The notes below the pieces were generated by a model. The model was not told the origin of the DNA. It saw only the letters and a list, made by a program, of their open reading frames with translations, and did not search any database. A DNA stretch of 28,499 bases. It comes from Sperchopsis tessellata. Lineage: Eukaryota > Arthropoda > Insecta > Coleoptera > Hydrophilidae. Shown piece after piece: positions 18,735 through 28,150 of the stretch (positions are counted from its first letter, which is position 1; each line of letters begins with the position of its first letter). Made by a program: the position numbers and the translations under genes. The stretch spans positions 1 through 28,499 of the forward strand of contig JAWQRN010000547.1 in NCBI GenBank assembly GCA_033557685.1. The letters are read 5' to 3'.

Positions 18735-19440
18735 CATTATTTTATGTCGTCTTACCATTGTTTATTTTAGTTTAATTTAAATTTGTTTATAAATACATGA
18801 TCATTTTGAGGTTTTTACGATTAGTAGTGCACAAGAATTCCAAGAAATTCTTGCATCTCACCCATCTAATCTGTTTTTAAAAGAATCCACACTACTTGCA
18901 CTAACAATTTCTTCATTTAAGCTGTTCTAAGCTTATATAACACCATTTGAGATGAAGTTTCTTCTAAGCAACCTATTGTTACATCTTGCCTTCTTGTGTT
19001 TCTTTTCAAGATGGTAAGCAAGACCTGGAAGAATCAGGTGAAGTGGACAAGAATTGTGACCATTGGTGATCTAAGAAATCTCTATAAAATCTCCTCTCAG
19101 CCTTCTTACTTTTAAGGTAGTCAAACCAAATTGTTCATGCTGGTTCAGTCTCTCTTAATTGTGGAGGAATTTTCTTCTTCAAATGATAGATGTTTTCATA
19201 ATGTAGGGTCTCCACTGTGTTTATTCAAGAAAGGGTCTTATATATGATTTATAAAACTTTGAAACTGATTGACTGAATTACCCATCTTTCTTTCATAATA
19301 CAAGACGTTTTTTAATATCTGGGTCCGAATTATCTACCATTTCAACGATTTTTGAATTTTTTGCACTTTCTGCATCACCCATGTTTAATATTTGTTATTC
19401 TCATTAACAAACCACTTTGATAATAGTACTAATTATAATT
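18735..19440 (-). pseudogene. CR1-like LINE, ORF2 C-terminus
   Basis: On the minus strand: VDNSDPDIKKRLVL (about 19320-19340, the post-palm 'L-x-P-x-x-x-K-D-I-x-x-L-E' region), then TLHYENIYHLKKKIP and EQFGLTTLKVRRLRGDFIEI (with one frameshift). Next come the cysteine/lysine-rich LEKKHKKARCNNRLLRRNFI and SNGVI, NSLNEEIVSASSVDSFKNRL and DG. These are the L-x-x-L-x-x-x-R-R-L-R-G-D-L-I-E block and the W-N-x-L-P-x-x-V-V-x-A-x-S-x-x-x-F-K-x-x-L terminal block of CR1-type LINEs common in animals. Stops replace several positions (the W of W-N is a stop). The 5' part is missing, as in typical truncated LINE copies. The 3' UTR probably extends below 18830. Confidence 0.85.
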
Positions 19441-19649
19441 TTAAAAATACATTACGTATATGACAGAACCTCTACAGGATATGAACAGACGTGAAAAACT
19501 GAGACTGCACCGTATATTTTCTGATCAGCCGCTATGAAGGTAGTGAAGTTCCCAAGACTGCATGTTTAAAGCTATTTGAATAATGAGAACAGGAAGTACT
19601 CAACATATGAATATACATACACAAAACTGTCCATTCAATTCAGTGTAGA

Positions 19650-20230
19650 AATGGGGACTAAAGAATATAGAAAACATAATGCAGGCAATAATACAGAAGA
19701 ATGAGGTTATGATGGAAGAATGGGTAAAAAGAAATAATTACTTTCAACAAGACTTTAAATCCCTATTAAAATAGGACAAATGAACAAATCAAAGACCTTA
19801 ATGAAAAATACAAAAAGAACAGGAATTGAAGGAAGAGAAGAATCAAATGAACTTCAAAATAATATTGTCATCAAAGGAAGAGAAATTAAAGAAAAAATGT
19901 TCGAAGATATAGTTCAGAATATTCTGCAGTGTGAAAGTGATGTCGGTATTTGAAACTGGAAAACAAGACAAGAAATGAGTAGTTGTGGCTAAAATGATGA
20001 CATGTAAAGGAAAAGTTAGAGGTAATAGGAGAATAAATCAAGGCTTGGAAACAGTAAACGAGTTCATAGACGTTGATTATACTATTAATGTGAGAAATAT
20101 ATAGGCAGCGATCAAGATTAGAGCAAGGGAAGAGAGGCGCAAATATAACAGAATGATAATTGAGTATGGATGGATAATGATAGAAGATAGGGTGCTGCAT
20201 TGGAGTAAAAGAGTGTGGAAGCTAATCGAT
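19650..20230 (+). pseudogene. LINE ORF1 (RNA-binding protein) relic
   Basis: The Lys/Glu-rich plus strand reads KYKKNRN/EREEESNE-like coiled-coil sequence in broken frames (about 19650-19855). It is followed by ELQNNIVIKGREIKEKMFED and IVQNIL (about 19848-19925, the R-K-N-N-I-V-I-x-G RNA-recognition start), VVVAKMMTCKGKVRGNRRIN, TVNEFIDVDYTINVRNI, AAIKIRAREERRKYNRMIIE and YGWIMIEDRVLHWSKRVW. The last blocks match the C-terminal domain of LINE ORF1 proteins (I-x-I-D-D-D-x-T-x-x-E-R-x-I-Q ... A-R-x-x-R ... V-x-x-G-Y-x-K-L-x-V-x-G-x-x-W). The protein coats LINE RNA. There are stops within the reading. The minus-strand frame 19886-20200 is a shadow. Confidence 0.65.
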
Positions 20231-20399
20231 GCTAGCAGCTGTCATACAGTATAAAAAAAAACTAATTGGAAACAATATGCTGGAATTTTGGAGTACGACA
20301 ATGGTAGGGCAACGAATTATGAATGAGGATAAGATTGTGAAGAATATTTTGGATAGGAGAGAAGTGGATGGCGACAATAATTTGTCAAGAAACAAGAAA

Positions 20400-20515
20400 G
20401 TGTAAAAAACTTAGTATAGGGCTAGAGTATTGAAGAACATATGTCAGGAGTTAACACAATATAAGGCGAAAGTAGCTGCTTTGCAAGAATCGGGGGTGAA
20501 GAGAAGAAATATAAC
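20400..20515 (+). pseudogene. LINE endonuclease N-terminus fragment
   Basis: The plus strand from about 20414 reads YRARVLKNICQELTQYKAKV followed by AALQESG. This matches the start of a LINE AP-type endonuclease (W-N-V-R-T/S-L-x-x-x-G-x-L-x-x-x-x-x-E-L-x-x-Y-x-x-x-I-x-A-L-Q-E). The catalytic Asn before it is not preserved, and the Glu of A-L-Q-E is present. It follows ORF1 (19650-20230) in the order expected of one LINE. The rest of the endonuclease is missing, and Pro/Thr/Ala-rich, C-rich sequence (20520-20690) follows with no recognised identity. Confidence 0.55.
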
Positions 20516-20729
20516 TTATGTTCAACCCGAAACAATTACGCCACTGGCAGCAGCCCCAAAACTACCACACCACTAGCAGTAACTCCAACCAGCTACTCCA
20601 TTGAACACAGTCCTGGCACATGCGTACCCTCTAGGAAGGCAAAGCTACTTGGAAAAGAGAACCCAATCTGCCTATTATTACATCAACCATCAAAAAGTTT
20701 GCAATAAATCATATAAATTCCAAAGTAAA
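20516..20729. other. C-rich segment of unknown origin
   Basis: A locally C- and A-rich stretch (CCACTGGCAGCAGCCCCAAA, CACCACTAGCAGTAACTCCA) whose plus-strand translation is rich in Pro, Thr and Ala. The composition differs from both flanks. No family recognised. Confidence 0.35.
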
Positions 20730-21125
20730 GTAGATCTTTATTCATATTTACAAAATACATAGTTCTAATATGAAACTTCAAAGAATCAATTGCAATAAAA
20801 TTTAAATATGTATAATTTAATGTGTAATTTCACATTATAATATTCACTTAAGTTGTAAAAACAATTTCGAACCAAATAACAGTGAAGTTCACTTTTAAAA
20901 ACCCAAAAACTTTTGATCTCTGTGAGTCTAATATATATGAATACACTTGATCAGTGAGGCCCCTTCAAGTATCCTGTCAGATAATAACTTTCCACATATC
21001 ATTTTAAAGTCTTGTGTTATAGGAATGAATATCATTTACCTGTGCATACAACTGAAAATTACACAAATTAAAATACAAGAGAGACTAAGTGAGTTTCGTT
21101 CTACGAAAACATTTCAACACGATCC
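20730..21125 (-). pseudogene. LINE ORF2 C-terminus and polyadenylation site
   Basis: On the minus strand, SLLYFNLCNFQLYAQVNDIH then SYNTR (about 21010-21100) is the L-Y-I-Y-E-x-L-x-Y-V-K ... I-H-x-Y-N-T-R-x-K-N-D block. SKVFGFLKSELHCYLVRNCF then YNLSEYYN (about 20835-20910) is the F-K-x-x-L-K-x-x-L-x-x-x-S-F-Y-S-x-x-E-F block at the very end of the ORF2 of a common insect LINE (Jockey/CR1 superclade). The strand then carries AATAAA at 20738-20743 (reverse complement of TTTATT) followed by a T-rich end, fitting the element's 3' terminus. Stops interrupt the reading. It belongs with the ORF1 relic at 21765-22400, on the same strand and upstream of it. Confidence 0.75.
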
Positions 21126-21764
21126 CTTGATTTCATGAAGTAGACAAGGTGAAACAAACACTTATATTACATCAACTGCTCTTTTCCAAAACATGGCCAG
21201 ATATTTCAAAACTGAGTATACAGACACATAGTATATCTGCAAACGGTGAGTCAGATCGCAGCTGACCATCAGTTGCTTCAATGCGTAATAAACAGTCCTC
21301 AGCTTCTTGCAACTGTACTCAATTTATGAATTTAGTGAATGATGCCATCTCCGCGAGGGTAGAGTTTAAATGTAACCTGATACTTGGTACTGGTTTTTTA
21401 TGCAGCATTCAGAAAACAATTACAAAAGTTTTCAGCTGCAGATCTTCTGGAGTCGTTGCTTTCAGATTTTCTATGTTCACAAACAATAACAAATTGGGGC
21501 CTCTCCGTCAATAACGATATTTAAATTTTATGCAATTTGTTAGCTAAACATTGCATATTGGGAAGAAACAATTTTAATTTTACGTCTATATTATATTTAA
21601 CATTTCTGAAATTTGAACATCAGCGCTGACACATGTTTATTCCTCATACAAAAAATCCCAAAACCTAATTCTTAGACAATACATCCACTTGCCCAAAACT
21701 TTTCCAACATTAATTGTACTCTATGTTCATATTTTACGGTTACTCTAAAAGCTGAATTTACACC
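21126..21764 (-). other. Interior of the minus-strand LINE, unrecognised
   Basis: Between ORF1 and the ORF2 C-terminus, a full LINE would need about 3 kb of endonuclease and RT sequence. Only about 640 bp is present and no RT motif is readable. Most of ORF2 is deleted, or this segment is foreign. A short inverted word, GAGGCCCC at 20956-20963 against GGGGCCTC at 21496-21503, spans the region. The minus strand also reads SENLKATTPEDLQLKTFVIV. Confidence 0.4.
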
Positions 21765-22400
21765 TTTTAATTCCAAATTTCAGCATAAACCTTCCCACCA
21801 CAACATCTTGATATGTACGATTTCAAGTCGTTTCAGCCACATCAGAATAATTGTTATCTCCTTTCTTGGTTTTTGTGTCGACTAACAGTTTTAAAACTAT
21901 CATCTGTATTTAACTTTTGGATAGCATTAAGTTTATTTAGCGTTTGGACCTCTGGCCTGTGATTTTGTGATGTTCCTACACTAATGTTTTATGAGTATTT
22001 GCAGTTTCCTGATTTATTATTTTCACTTGTGCAGTTGATTGCTTAGCCATCTGAACAATAGTTAAGGTTTGCCAGATAGACTTTGTTTAGAGTACGGACA
22101 TAAAACCTTATATCAGATATCAGGGCTGTTATTTGTTTATGTTTATCATTGGCAAATACATTTATCTACAAGAAGATGCTTCAGAAGGATATTAGATTCA
22201 TATTTTCATTTAAAAAGGTGATTTTACCCCGCAGCTCAATTATAATTCCCTCTTTTTCTACAAGATGCTTCAGAAGAATATTCTATGATATAATTGCATC
22301 TTTAACTTGGTGTTTTCCAGTTGTTCAATGCCAATGGTAAACTTGATACTTGCATCTTTGCTATGCAAATCACAACTTCAAAATTTCAATTCACCGACTT
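21765..22400 (-). pseudogene. LINE ORF1 relic with coiled coil
   Basis: On the minus strand, LENTKLKMQLYHRI is followed by ILLKHLVEKEGIIIELRGKI and TFLNENMNLIS (about 22186-22330). This is a leucine/isoleucine heptad coiled coil of the type that opens insect LINE ORF1 proteins (L-L-K-x-L-I-x-E-K-D-x-x-I-x-E-L-x-x-K-I-x-x-L). After a stop-broken middle it reads KLNTDDSFKTVSRHKNQERR (about 21855-21915), the E/D-x-x-F/W-x-x-V-x-x-K-x-x-R-R block that precedes the RNA-binding part. The protein would package LINE RNA. Many stops are present. The match is to remembered ORF1 architecture rather than a conserved catalytic site, so confidence is moderate. Confidence 0.6.
22165..22282. repeat. Direct repeat of a coiled-coil motif
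   Basis: 22165-22192 and 22257-22282 share TCTACAAG(AAG)ATGCTTCAGAAG(G/A)ATATT, starting 92 bp apart. On the minus strand both encode ILLKHL followed by VEK or LVDK, so part of the ORF1 coiled coil is duplicated. Confidence 0.8.
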
Positions 22401-23779
22401 GATGGACATATAGGCACATGCAAATATGAAATAAATGTTTTTCATCTTGTTTGTACTGAATATAATCATCGTAATAAGAAATACTTAGCGAGCACCTGAG
22501 AGACATGTTTACAGTTGTATATAATTTGTCTAAACTAAATCACAGAAGTATTCTGCAAAAACATTGTCTGTATATGCATAATTCAAAAATACTTTTAATG
22601 GTCCATCAACTAAATAACCAAATAGAGAAAAAAACAGCAAATTCTACCACATGCTATGAAAACAACAACCCAACGATTGAATATTTAACGCATAAGTCCA
22701 TCCTTTCACGTTTATCCTTATTTTATTATGTTAGAATAATGTATTAATAATTTTATATATTTCTATTATTCTAACACGTTTTTCTAATAACCTCCAATAT
22801 ACCACATGGAAATTATTGTAAATTGTACAATTAAAATAATCACGTGTTCATTCCAACCTCAAAGTTCGTGTATCCCATTTATAGGAAATCATTCGTTTCA
22901 ATTGATCCAAGTGGTTACCAAATCTCAAATTCCTCTATTGAAAGTCTATATTGAAATAGGTGATGAAAAGGAGAAGATGAAACAATTAGTAGGAAAAGTA
23001 AATCTAAAATAGAAGATCTGAATCAATGCTGTAATTTTGTTATAACAATCCCGATATTCACCTACTCATGTCGAGGTTAGAGTTGGTAAAAGATCTATGG
23101 TCTGTATTTAAAATACTTTATATGTTTTTTGGAGTAAAATCAATGATTTCTATCATTAAACAGAAACATTATTTTATCTCCAAAGGATTGTCTCTCTGAA
23201 ATAAAAAGCAAAAAGTTATCTGTCAACAGTTTTAGTCCCGGGCATTCAATAAATAGTTGAACATTCAGTAATTGTCATAATCGTAATAAATGACATATTA
23301 AGTTACTTTATTTCAGCAAATCAAATACTTTCCAATGACACCTCCGTTATAATCAGTGCACACTTGCAAAAATACAGAACCTTTATGATGCTGTACACTG
23401 CGATAATCTATATTAACAAACATAATAACTTTATTAAGTGCCAGACACTTCTACGGTCTAGATCACACCACAATTTTATGACCCAGAAACCTGTATTAAC
23501 AACAAAGACTCATGACTCAAAGACCCCAAACCTCAATTTTATACAACGACTATTCTGTGAATGTATTATTTCGGACAATACCGAAAATAACTGAATATTT
23601 ACTTTAATAATACATAATATTCAGTGCTGAGATTTTCTTTGATCTACTATGTGTTGAACAAATTAAACTTGGAGCATTGCAGCTTATAATACAAAAAACT
23701 AAGTTACATTGGATTATCGCTGATCCAATCAGCCTACAACCTCAGATTAATAAATCTTGCGTGCATTCTACTACCGTCG
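22401..23779. other. Unassigned AT-rich spacer
   Basis: No family motif recognised. Three small plus-strand open frames (22505-22747, 22806-23012, 23364-23594) have ordinary AT-driven composition. Reduced BEL/Pao sequence may begin somewhat before 23780. Confidence 0.4.
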
Positions 23780-24590
23780 ACCTCTAGTCACAATTCCCAA
23801 ATTTTTGGCCCCCTGTGAGTCATTGGGCCAATCATCATCCTGACAAAAATTATATTACAAATCATCTGGAAATTAAGGATTGATTTGAACAAATCCATTC
23901 CAATTGACATACACACATCTTGGAAAAGATTACTAAATCAATGTCAATAATATGTCAATATCTCGACATGCCACACTGCATGGTTCGGTAAATATTCAAT
24001 TGCATGCTTCACTGATGCTTCTGAAGAAGTAGCACCTTTAAAAACTATCAACCTTCCCAAACTTGAATTGTCTGCTAATCTGCTTCCCGCACAATTAGTC
24101 TTAAAACCTATAGACATTACTGCAATGCCCATAAATTAATACTTTTATTGAACAGACTCCATAATCACTTTGGCATGGATTGCGGCTAAATCCACAGAGG
24201 GAAAATATTCGTTGCCAATAGTCTTTTTCAGAAATACATCAACTCACCTGGGATACATGCGAGTCATTCCATTTGCTTCGAAAACCCTGCAAATATCATC
24301 TAACCTGGTCTCAATCCTGACCAATTATTGAGCTCAACATTATGGTAGAATGGTTACAACTTCTTTTCCTCTTTGATGAAACTGACAAGGGTTACAGAAT
24401 ACTGTTAAAGATTTATCACAAATTCAAACCATCTTCAACAAAAATATTAGATCCATTATTATTAGTCAAATTAATACAATATGAAGTTTTTAATAAAGAA
24501 ATTAAAGAGTTAGATCAGTAGAAATCTCATAGTACCAAATTGTTATCTTTAAATCCCTTTCTGCACGATTACACTTATAGATATGAGTAA
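23780..24590 (+). pseudogene. BEL/Pao retrotransposon pol relic (RT end, RNase H, start of integrase linker)
   Basis: In order on the plus strand: SQFPKFLAPCES-like remnant of the F-D-P-L-G-L block, LTKIILQIIWKLRIDLNKSI followed by PIDIHTSWKRLLNQ (about 23840-23935), CFTDASEEVAPLKTINLPKL then ELSANLLPAQLV (about 24010-24110; D-A-S and K-T-x-V-A-P-L-K-x-x-x-x-P-x-L-E-L blocks of Pao RNase H). Next are TDSIITLAWIAAKS (about 24147-24190, W-T-D-S), MRVIPFASKTLQISSNL (about 24257-24310), and after a gap LLLVKLIQYEVFNKEIKEL and LLSLNPFLHDY (about 24450-24570), the linker before integrase. Integrase core, gag and LTRs are not seen. Frameshifts and stops are present, including within the middle. The minus-strand frame 23944-24132 is a shadow. 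Confidence 0.85.
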
Positions 24591-25184
24591 TAAATCCAAT
24601 ATTCAAGATTGGTTATTAGAAATTCGTATAACTTGGCACTTCATCTAATATATAAAATATAAATAAATATTTTTATATAGCATCGCATTTTAAAATCAAT
24701 GAGAAAGTACGATACTTTTCAACTAACTTAGGGAGTTACACGTTTTTGCAGTGAAAATGATGATAGTACGGTCGGTACAAGCTTTATGGTTGACAATGAG
24801 ATGAAGAAACATGTTCTTAATTTCTATCTGTTGAACAGAAAAATCTGCACACTCCGATTTAGAGGAAATTTGTCTAAATATTGTATATGCACCACTGCAG
24901 GTAGGCTTCTCAGAAGAGAAAGAAATATATGTTAAGATGAATTTCGGGGATTTTCACCACTTGCCAGTTTATCCCGTATGATATACGTGCTAACATTCTT
25001 AGTCCAAACAGATTACCTCGTGCGTAGAATGGGCAAAAATTTTATAAATGTGCATATATCGACTTTCCAGTACTACTTAAGAAAAATAGCAGCATATCAA
25101 AGATAATCCTAAAATGGTTGTAGTTCAAAGAAGCACTGAGCAAAAACAAAACCAAACGCAGTAGTTGACTAAAATAATAATATT
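24591..25184. other. Unassigned spacer, possibly decayed element sequence
   Basis: One plus-strand frame reads without a stop through MVDNEMKKHVLNFYLLNRKI CTLRF... (about 24785-24920) and, after a stop, FRGFSPLASLSRMIYVLTFL (about 24940-25000). I do not recognise these. The segment might belong to the piggyBac relic that follows, but no piggyBac DDD motif is visible. Confidence 0.35.
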
Positions 25185-25385
25185 GGCAGGCATTTTTTAG
25201 AAGCTAGACCTGTTACTGAAAATAAGGTAAGACCAGCTCGATAATATAAGGTATGTTGTTCTAAAAAGACCAGAGGTGAGAAAGTCAAAAAAGAAACTTA
25301 ATATTGCTGTAACGACTGCAATGTTGGACTATGCATTCTCTGCTATAAAATATATCACATCGAAAGAAACTGCTACTGAAATACA
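25185..25385 (+). pseudogene. piggyBac transposase C-terminal zinc-ribbon relic
   Basis: The plus strand reads HFLEARPVTENKVRPAR, then YKVCCSKKTRGEKVKKET, then YCCNDCNVGLCILCYKIYHI and ERNC. The spacing C-x-x-C ... C-C-x-x-C-x-V-x-L-C-x-x-x-C-x-x-x-Y-H is that of the small cysteine-rich domain at the C-terminus of piggyBac/PGBD4-type transposases (Tnp_zf-ribbon_2), which binds DNA. The first Cys of the ribbon is replaced (Y in place of R-C), and stops occupy two positions, so it is a relic. No catalytic domain was found upstream. A TTAA-flanked miniature element with similar expected ends lies at 27028-27154. Confidence 0.7.
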
Positions 25386-25499
25386 TTTTTGTATTTAAAA
25401 AAAGTTATATTTTAATCTAAAATACAAAATTTTACAATAAAAAAAAACTAGGCATTAGGATTTATATTTTTGCAGGTGAAGCAAAAATATAGTATCAGT

Positions 25500-26680
25500 A
25501 CCACAAAAAAATGAGGTTCGCAAGGTAACATGGATGTCACCAGATGGAAAAGTAGTAAATCGATCACATGATGGTACATTGGTGACATAGAAGCACCATA
25601 ATAAATGTGAGAAGCTGCAGAGAGACTAACATCGATTCTGATCATGTCCTGGTTTAAATCAAGTACATACAACATTTAGTTACAATCAGTAAGTTAGAGA
25701 AATGAAGACTGGACAATATAATGTTGAGAAACTACATTCGATGAGAATAACACAGCACTGAGTGAAAGTGTCACATCAGAACTGGAGGAGCATTGATGAC
25801 AGTTGGAAATATCTTAGGATATAATAAGGAAAGCATCTGAGAAAATACAAGGTAAGAGTTCTTGATAAAATGATGTATGCAGGATGACCCTAAAGAGAAG
25901 TAAAGAAAGACTCAGCATGTTACAGAAGAAAACAGAGGAATATATGGTAAAGTATAGAAGGGAGACATATGAATTGCGTTTCAGGGTAGAAACTATGTAG
26001 AGGCTCTGAAAAGTGCCGACATTTTGTCCACTGTGCAAGGGATGGTTTCAAAGCAAGTGATACTATTTCAACAAACTCTGCATTTTTTAGAGACACCCAA
26101 AAAAACATTCATATAGAAAGTAGTCGTGAAAGTCTAATATATTAAAAAACACATAATATTTGTAGTGACAGTAGGAGAAGCAAAAAGTGATAGCAATTGA
26201 AGAAAAATGTTAGGGAAATGAGGCACGCTAATTCTTCCAGAAGATTTAAGTCAGTAAGGAGGCCATTCCAACCTAGGAATAATATAACTAAAGATGTCGC
26301 CTGGTAACTTACTAGGCGATGAAAATTATGTGCAAAAGAGATGGGTAGAATTCTTGGAAGAACTATTGAATGAAAATGTCTTAAATGAAATAATATACAC
26401 GAAAGCATTGAAAAAAAATGTAACAATGACGAAACGAAGTAAAATCCCCAGAATATATGGAATAGCATCATTGCATCTATGCAATTATAAAGGATGTATG
26501 GGATGTGGAAAATATGCCAAAATAATGTAATGGATCAGTAACATGTTTATTGTAGTGAGAGAGGGAAAGATCTGGAGATAAGGACAACTTTGGAAATTGT
26601 AGCAGTATAGAATACCAAAAATGGTGATGGAACGAGTACCAGAGATTAGTAGGCATTGAGGGGTAGCTCTAGTGAAAAGG
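25500..26680 (+). pseudogene. LINE endonuclease C-terminus to RT start relic
   Basis: Pieces in order. VTWMSPDGKVVN and IDHMMVHW, then STIINVRSCRETNIDSDHVL with V (about 25530-25650), are the endonuclease end with its S-D-H catalytic motif intact. A Lys/Glu-rich linker (about 25690-25990) includes YRRKQRNIW. Then SPGNLLGDENYVQKRWVEFL with EELLNENVLN (about 26295-26390) is the W-x-E-Y-F-E-E-L-L-N block just before RT. GDKDNFGNCSSI (about 26574-26612) fits the K-K-G-D-x-x-x-C-x-N-Y-R-G-I block of the RT fingers. Frames change repeatedly and stops are common. RT palm and everything after are missing. It is the same lineage type as 1292-2290 and 9690-10330, and together the three would cover most of one LINE ORF2. 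The minus-strand frames in this interval are shadows. Confidence 0.8.
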
Positions 26681-27023
26681 TTTTTTTTTTATCCTAAAAT
26701 TAGTCATGTGTGTACAACAATGTAGGTTCTTAGCAAAAGAACTCTTTTTTTATGTTGAGCAAATTAAATTTTTTTTTTCTTAATGACAATCACTTAAAAT
26801 ATAAAAAAAAAATCGCAAGAATATGTTTCTTATAGTTATTCTTACAACACTATTCTATAAGTGATTTAAGTTGCTGTTTAATGTTTTTGTGCGTTAATAC
26901 TTTAGGTGCTTTATATATGTTTTTAAATGAACTTCAAGAATATAACATTGTAAATTAAAAGTATAATCTCTAATACCATCTTAAAATCATACCCCGGAAA
27001 CTACAAACATAGTATTATATTTA
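26681..27023. other. Homopolymer-rich spacer
   Basis: Contains several T or A runs (for example near 26682-26692, 26769-26779 and 26801-26811) and otherwise AT-rich sequence with no coding motif. Confidence 0.5.
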
Positions 27024-27027
27024 TTAA

Positions 27028-27154
27028 CTCTTTCGCTACGAACACCATATACATATTATCTTAAATTTTTATGCCCAAATAGTGGACAGTATTTTTTCGA
27101 GCAAAGACGGTACTGAAAGTTATAGCGAGGGTGTGAGCACTCTATAGCGAAAGG
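27028..27154. mobile_element. Miniature inverted-repeat element, probably piggyBac-derived
   Basis: A 127-bp segment starting CTCTTTCGCTACGAACACC directly after TTAA (27024-27027) and ending TATAGCGAAAGG before TTTA (27155-27158). The end, reverse complemented, reads CCTTTCGCTATA, so the two ends share CTTTCGCTA as an inverted repeat. Short C-C-C-T-T-T-type ends at TTAA are the mark of piggyBac elements. The right TTAA has one change. There is no coding capacity. Confidence 0.65.
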
Positions 27155-27158
27155 TTTA

Positions 27159-27943
27159 TATTATGTGAAAACAAAGTAAATGTAGTGATGAGTTGTACAA
27201 CAAAATCTTAATGATAGGTTACAGGAGCATATATCTAAATGTATAATACACATCTTTTTATCATTCTGGAAACTTATAAAACATGCATTAAAGGCACAAA
27301 TGTTAAAATACAATACAGTTTTGAAAAATCTAGAATACAAAGGATATTCAAATTGTCCACAGATTAATGCTACATTACTTTTAAGGCTACTCATCAGAAA
27401 AATACAAAATTTTAACCTTTAATAACTACTAATTGACAGGACAGTTTTGCAGATAACTTCATCAAATAAAAAAATGTACATGTTTATAAATTAAATACTA
27501 TTACTATGCATATAATCCTAGTCGATGTATTTTGGCAGATAGAAAGTTGTGCAAAATGAAAACTATAGGTTTTGGGCATCCTTCTATATCTAGTTCCTGA
27601 AATGAAACAAAAAATTATTTAAATTGTATTTTTTAATTAATTTTTATAAGATAATATCCAGTTTATAAAATAATATACTGTTGTTTAGTAGACTTTGAAA
27701 ATTACAACGGAAATGACGTTTTACGAATGATATCGACCAGCTATATTCACAGGAAAAATTTTGTAGATCTGCAAGACTATTGATGCTAATGTTCTGATGG
27801 TCTGTTTTTATAATTTGTTAGTAATTTGATTAATAATTTTAAATTGTTATTGACATTTTTAAAAATGCTTCTTTTTTAACTTCTATTGCCCATTAGAGGA
27901 AACTATATGACAGTGATACATTTTTAAATTTCTCTCTGCAATG
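27159..27943. other. Unassigned AT-rich spacer
   Basis: No family motif, repeat or terminus recognised. The 77-codon minus-strand frame at 27161-27394 resembles nothing known to me. Confidence 0.4.
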
Positions 27944-28105
27944 AAGATAGTGCAGGTGCAATATGAGAATATTAGTTTAGACATTTTCATAAAAATGTTT
28001 AGTTATATCTTTGAATGGCTCTCATATCTAAACTAATAAACATAATCACGTGCACCTGAATTTTTTCTAGATAATTTTGAACTTTATAAAAACCATCACT
28101 ATCTT
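27944..28105. repeat. Imperfect inverted repeat (fold-back)
   Basis: The left arm has AAGATAGTG (27944-27952), CAGGTGCA (27953-27960) and ATTAGTTTAGA (27971-27981). The right arm has their reverse complements in mirrored order: TCTAAACTAAT (28027-28037), TGCACCTG (28051-28058) and CACTATCTT (28097-28105). The right arm carries about 38 bp between the last two blocks that the left lacks. The loop contains a second small hairpin (ACATTTT/AAAATGT). Possibly a fold-back MITE remnant. Confidence 0.7.
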
Positions 28106-28150
28106 GTACAGTTTTGCAACTTAAACGATTTAAGTTAAAACTGTTGCATA

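Noticed and set aside
19886..20200. 104-codon minus-strand open frame
   Set aside because: Shadow of the Lys/Glu-rich LINE ORF1 relic on the plus strand.
20952..21512. hAT-like element with CAGTGAGGCCCC ends
   Set aside because: The inverted word is only about 8 bp, no 8-bp target duplication flanks it, and the left side is inside the LINE ORF2 C-terminus.
22505..23012. Two small plus-strand open frames (80 and 68 codons)
   Set aside because: No family resemblance, no start or splice context worth noting, and AT-rich random-like composition.
23944..24132. 62-codon minus-strand open frame
   Set aside because: Shadow of the BEL/Pao RNase H segment (VAPLKTINLPKLEL on the plus strand).
26142..26471. 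109-codon minus-strand open frame rich in Leu, Phe and Ser
   Set aside because: It lies opposite the plus-strand LINE relic (the EELLNENVLN region) and is its shadow.
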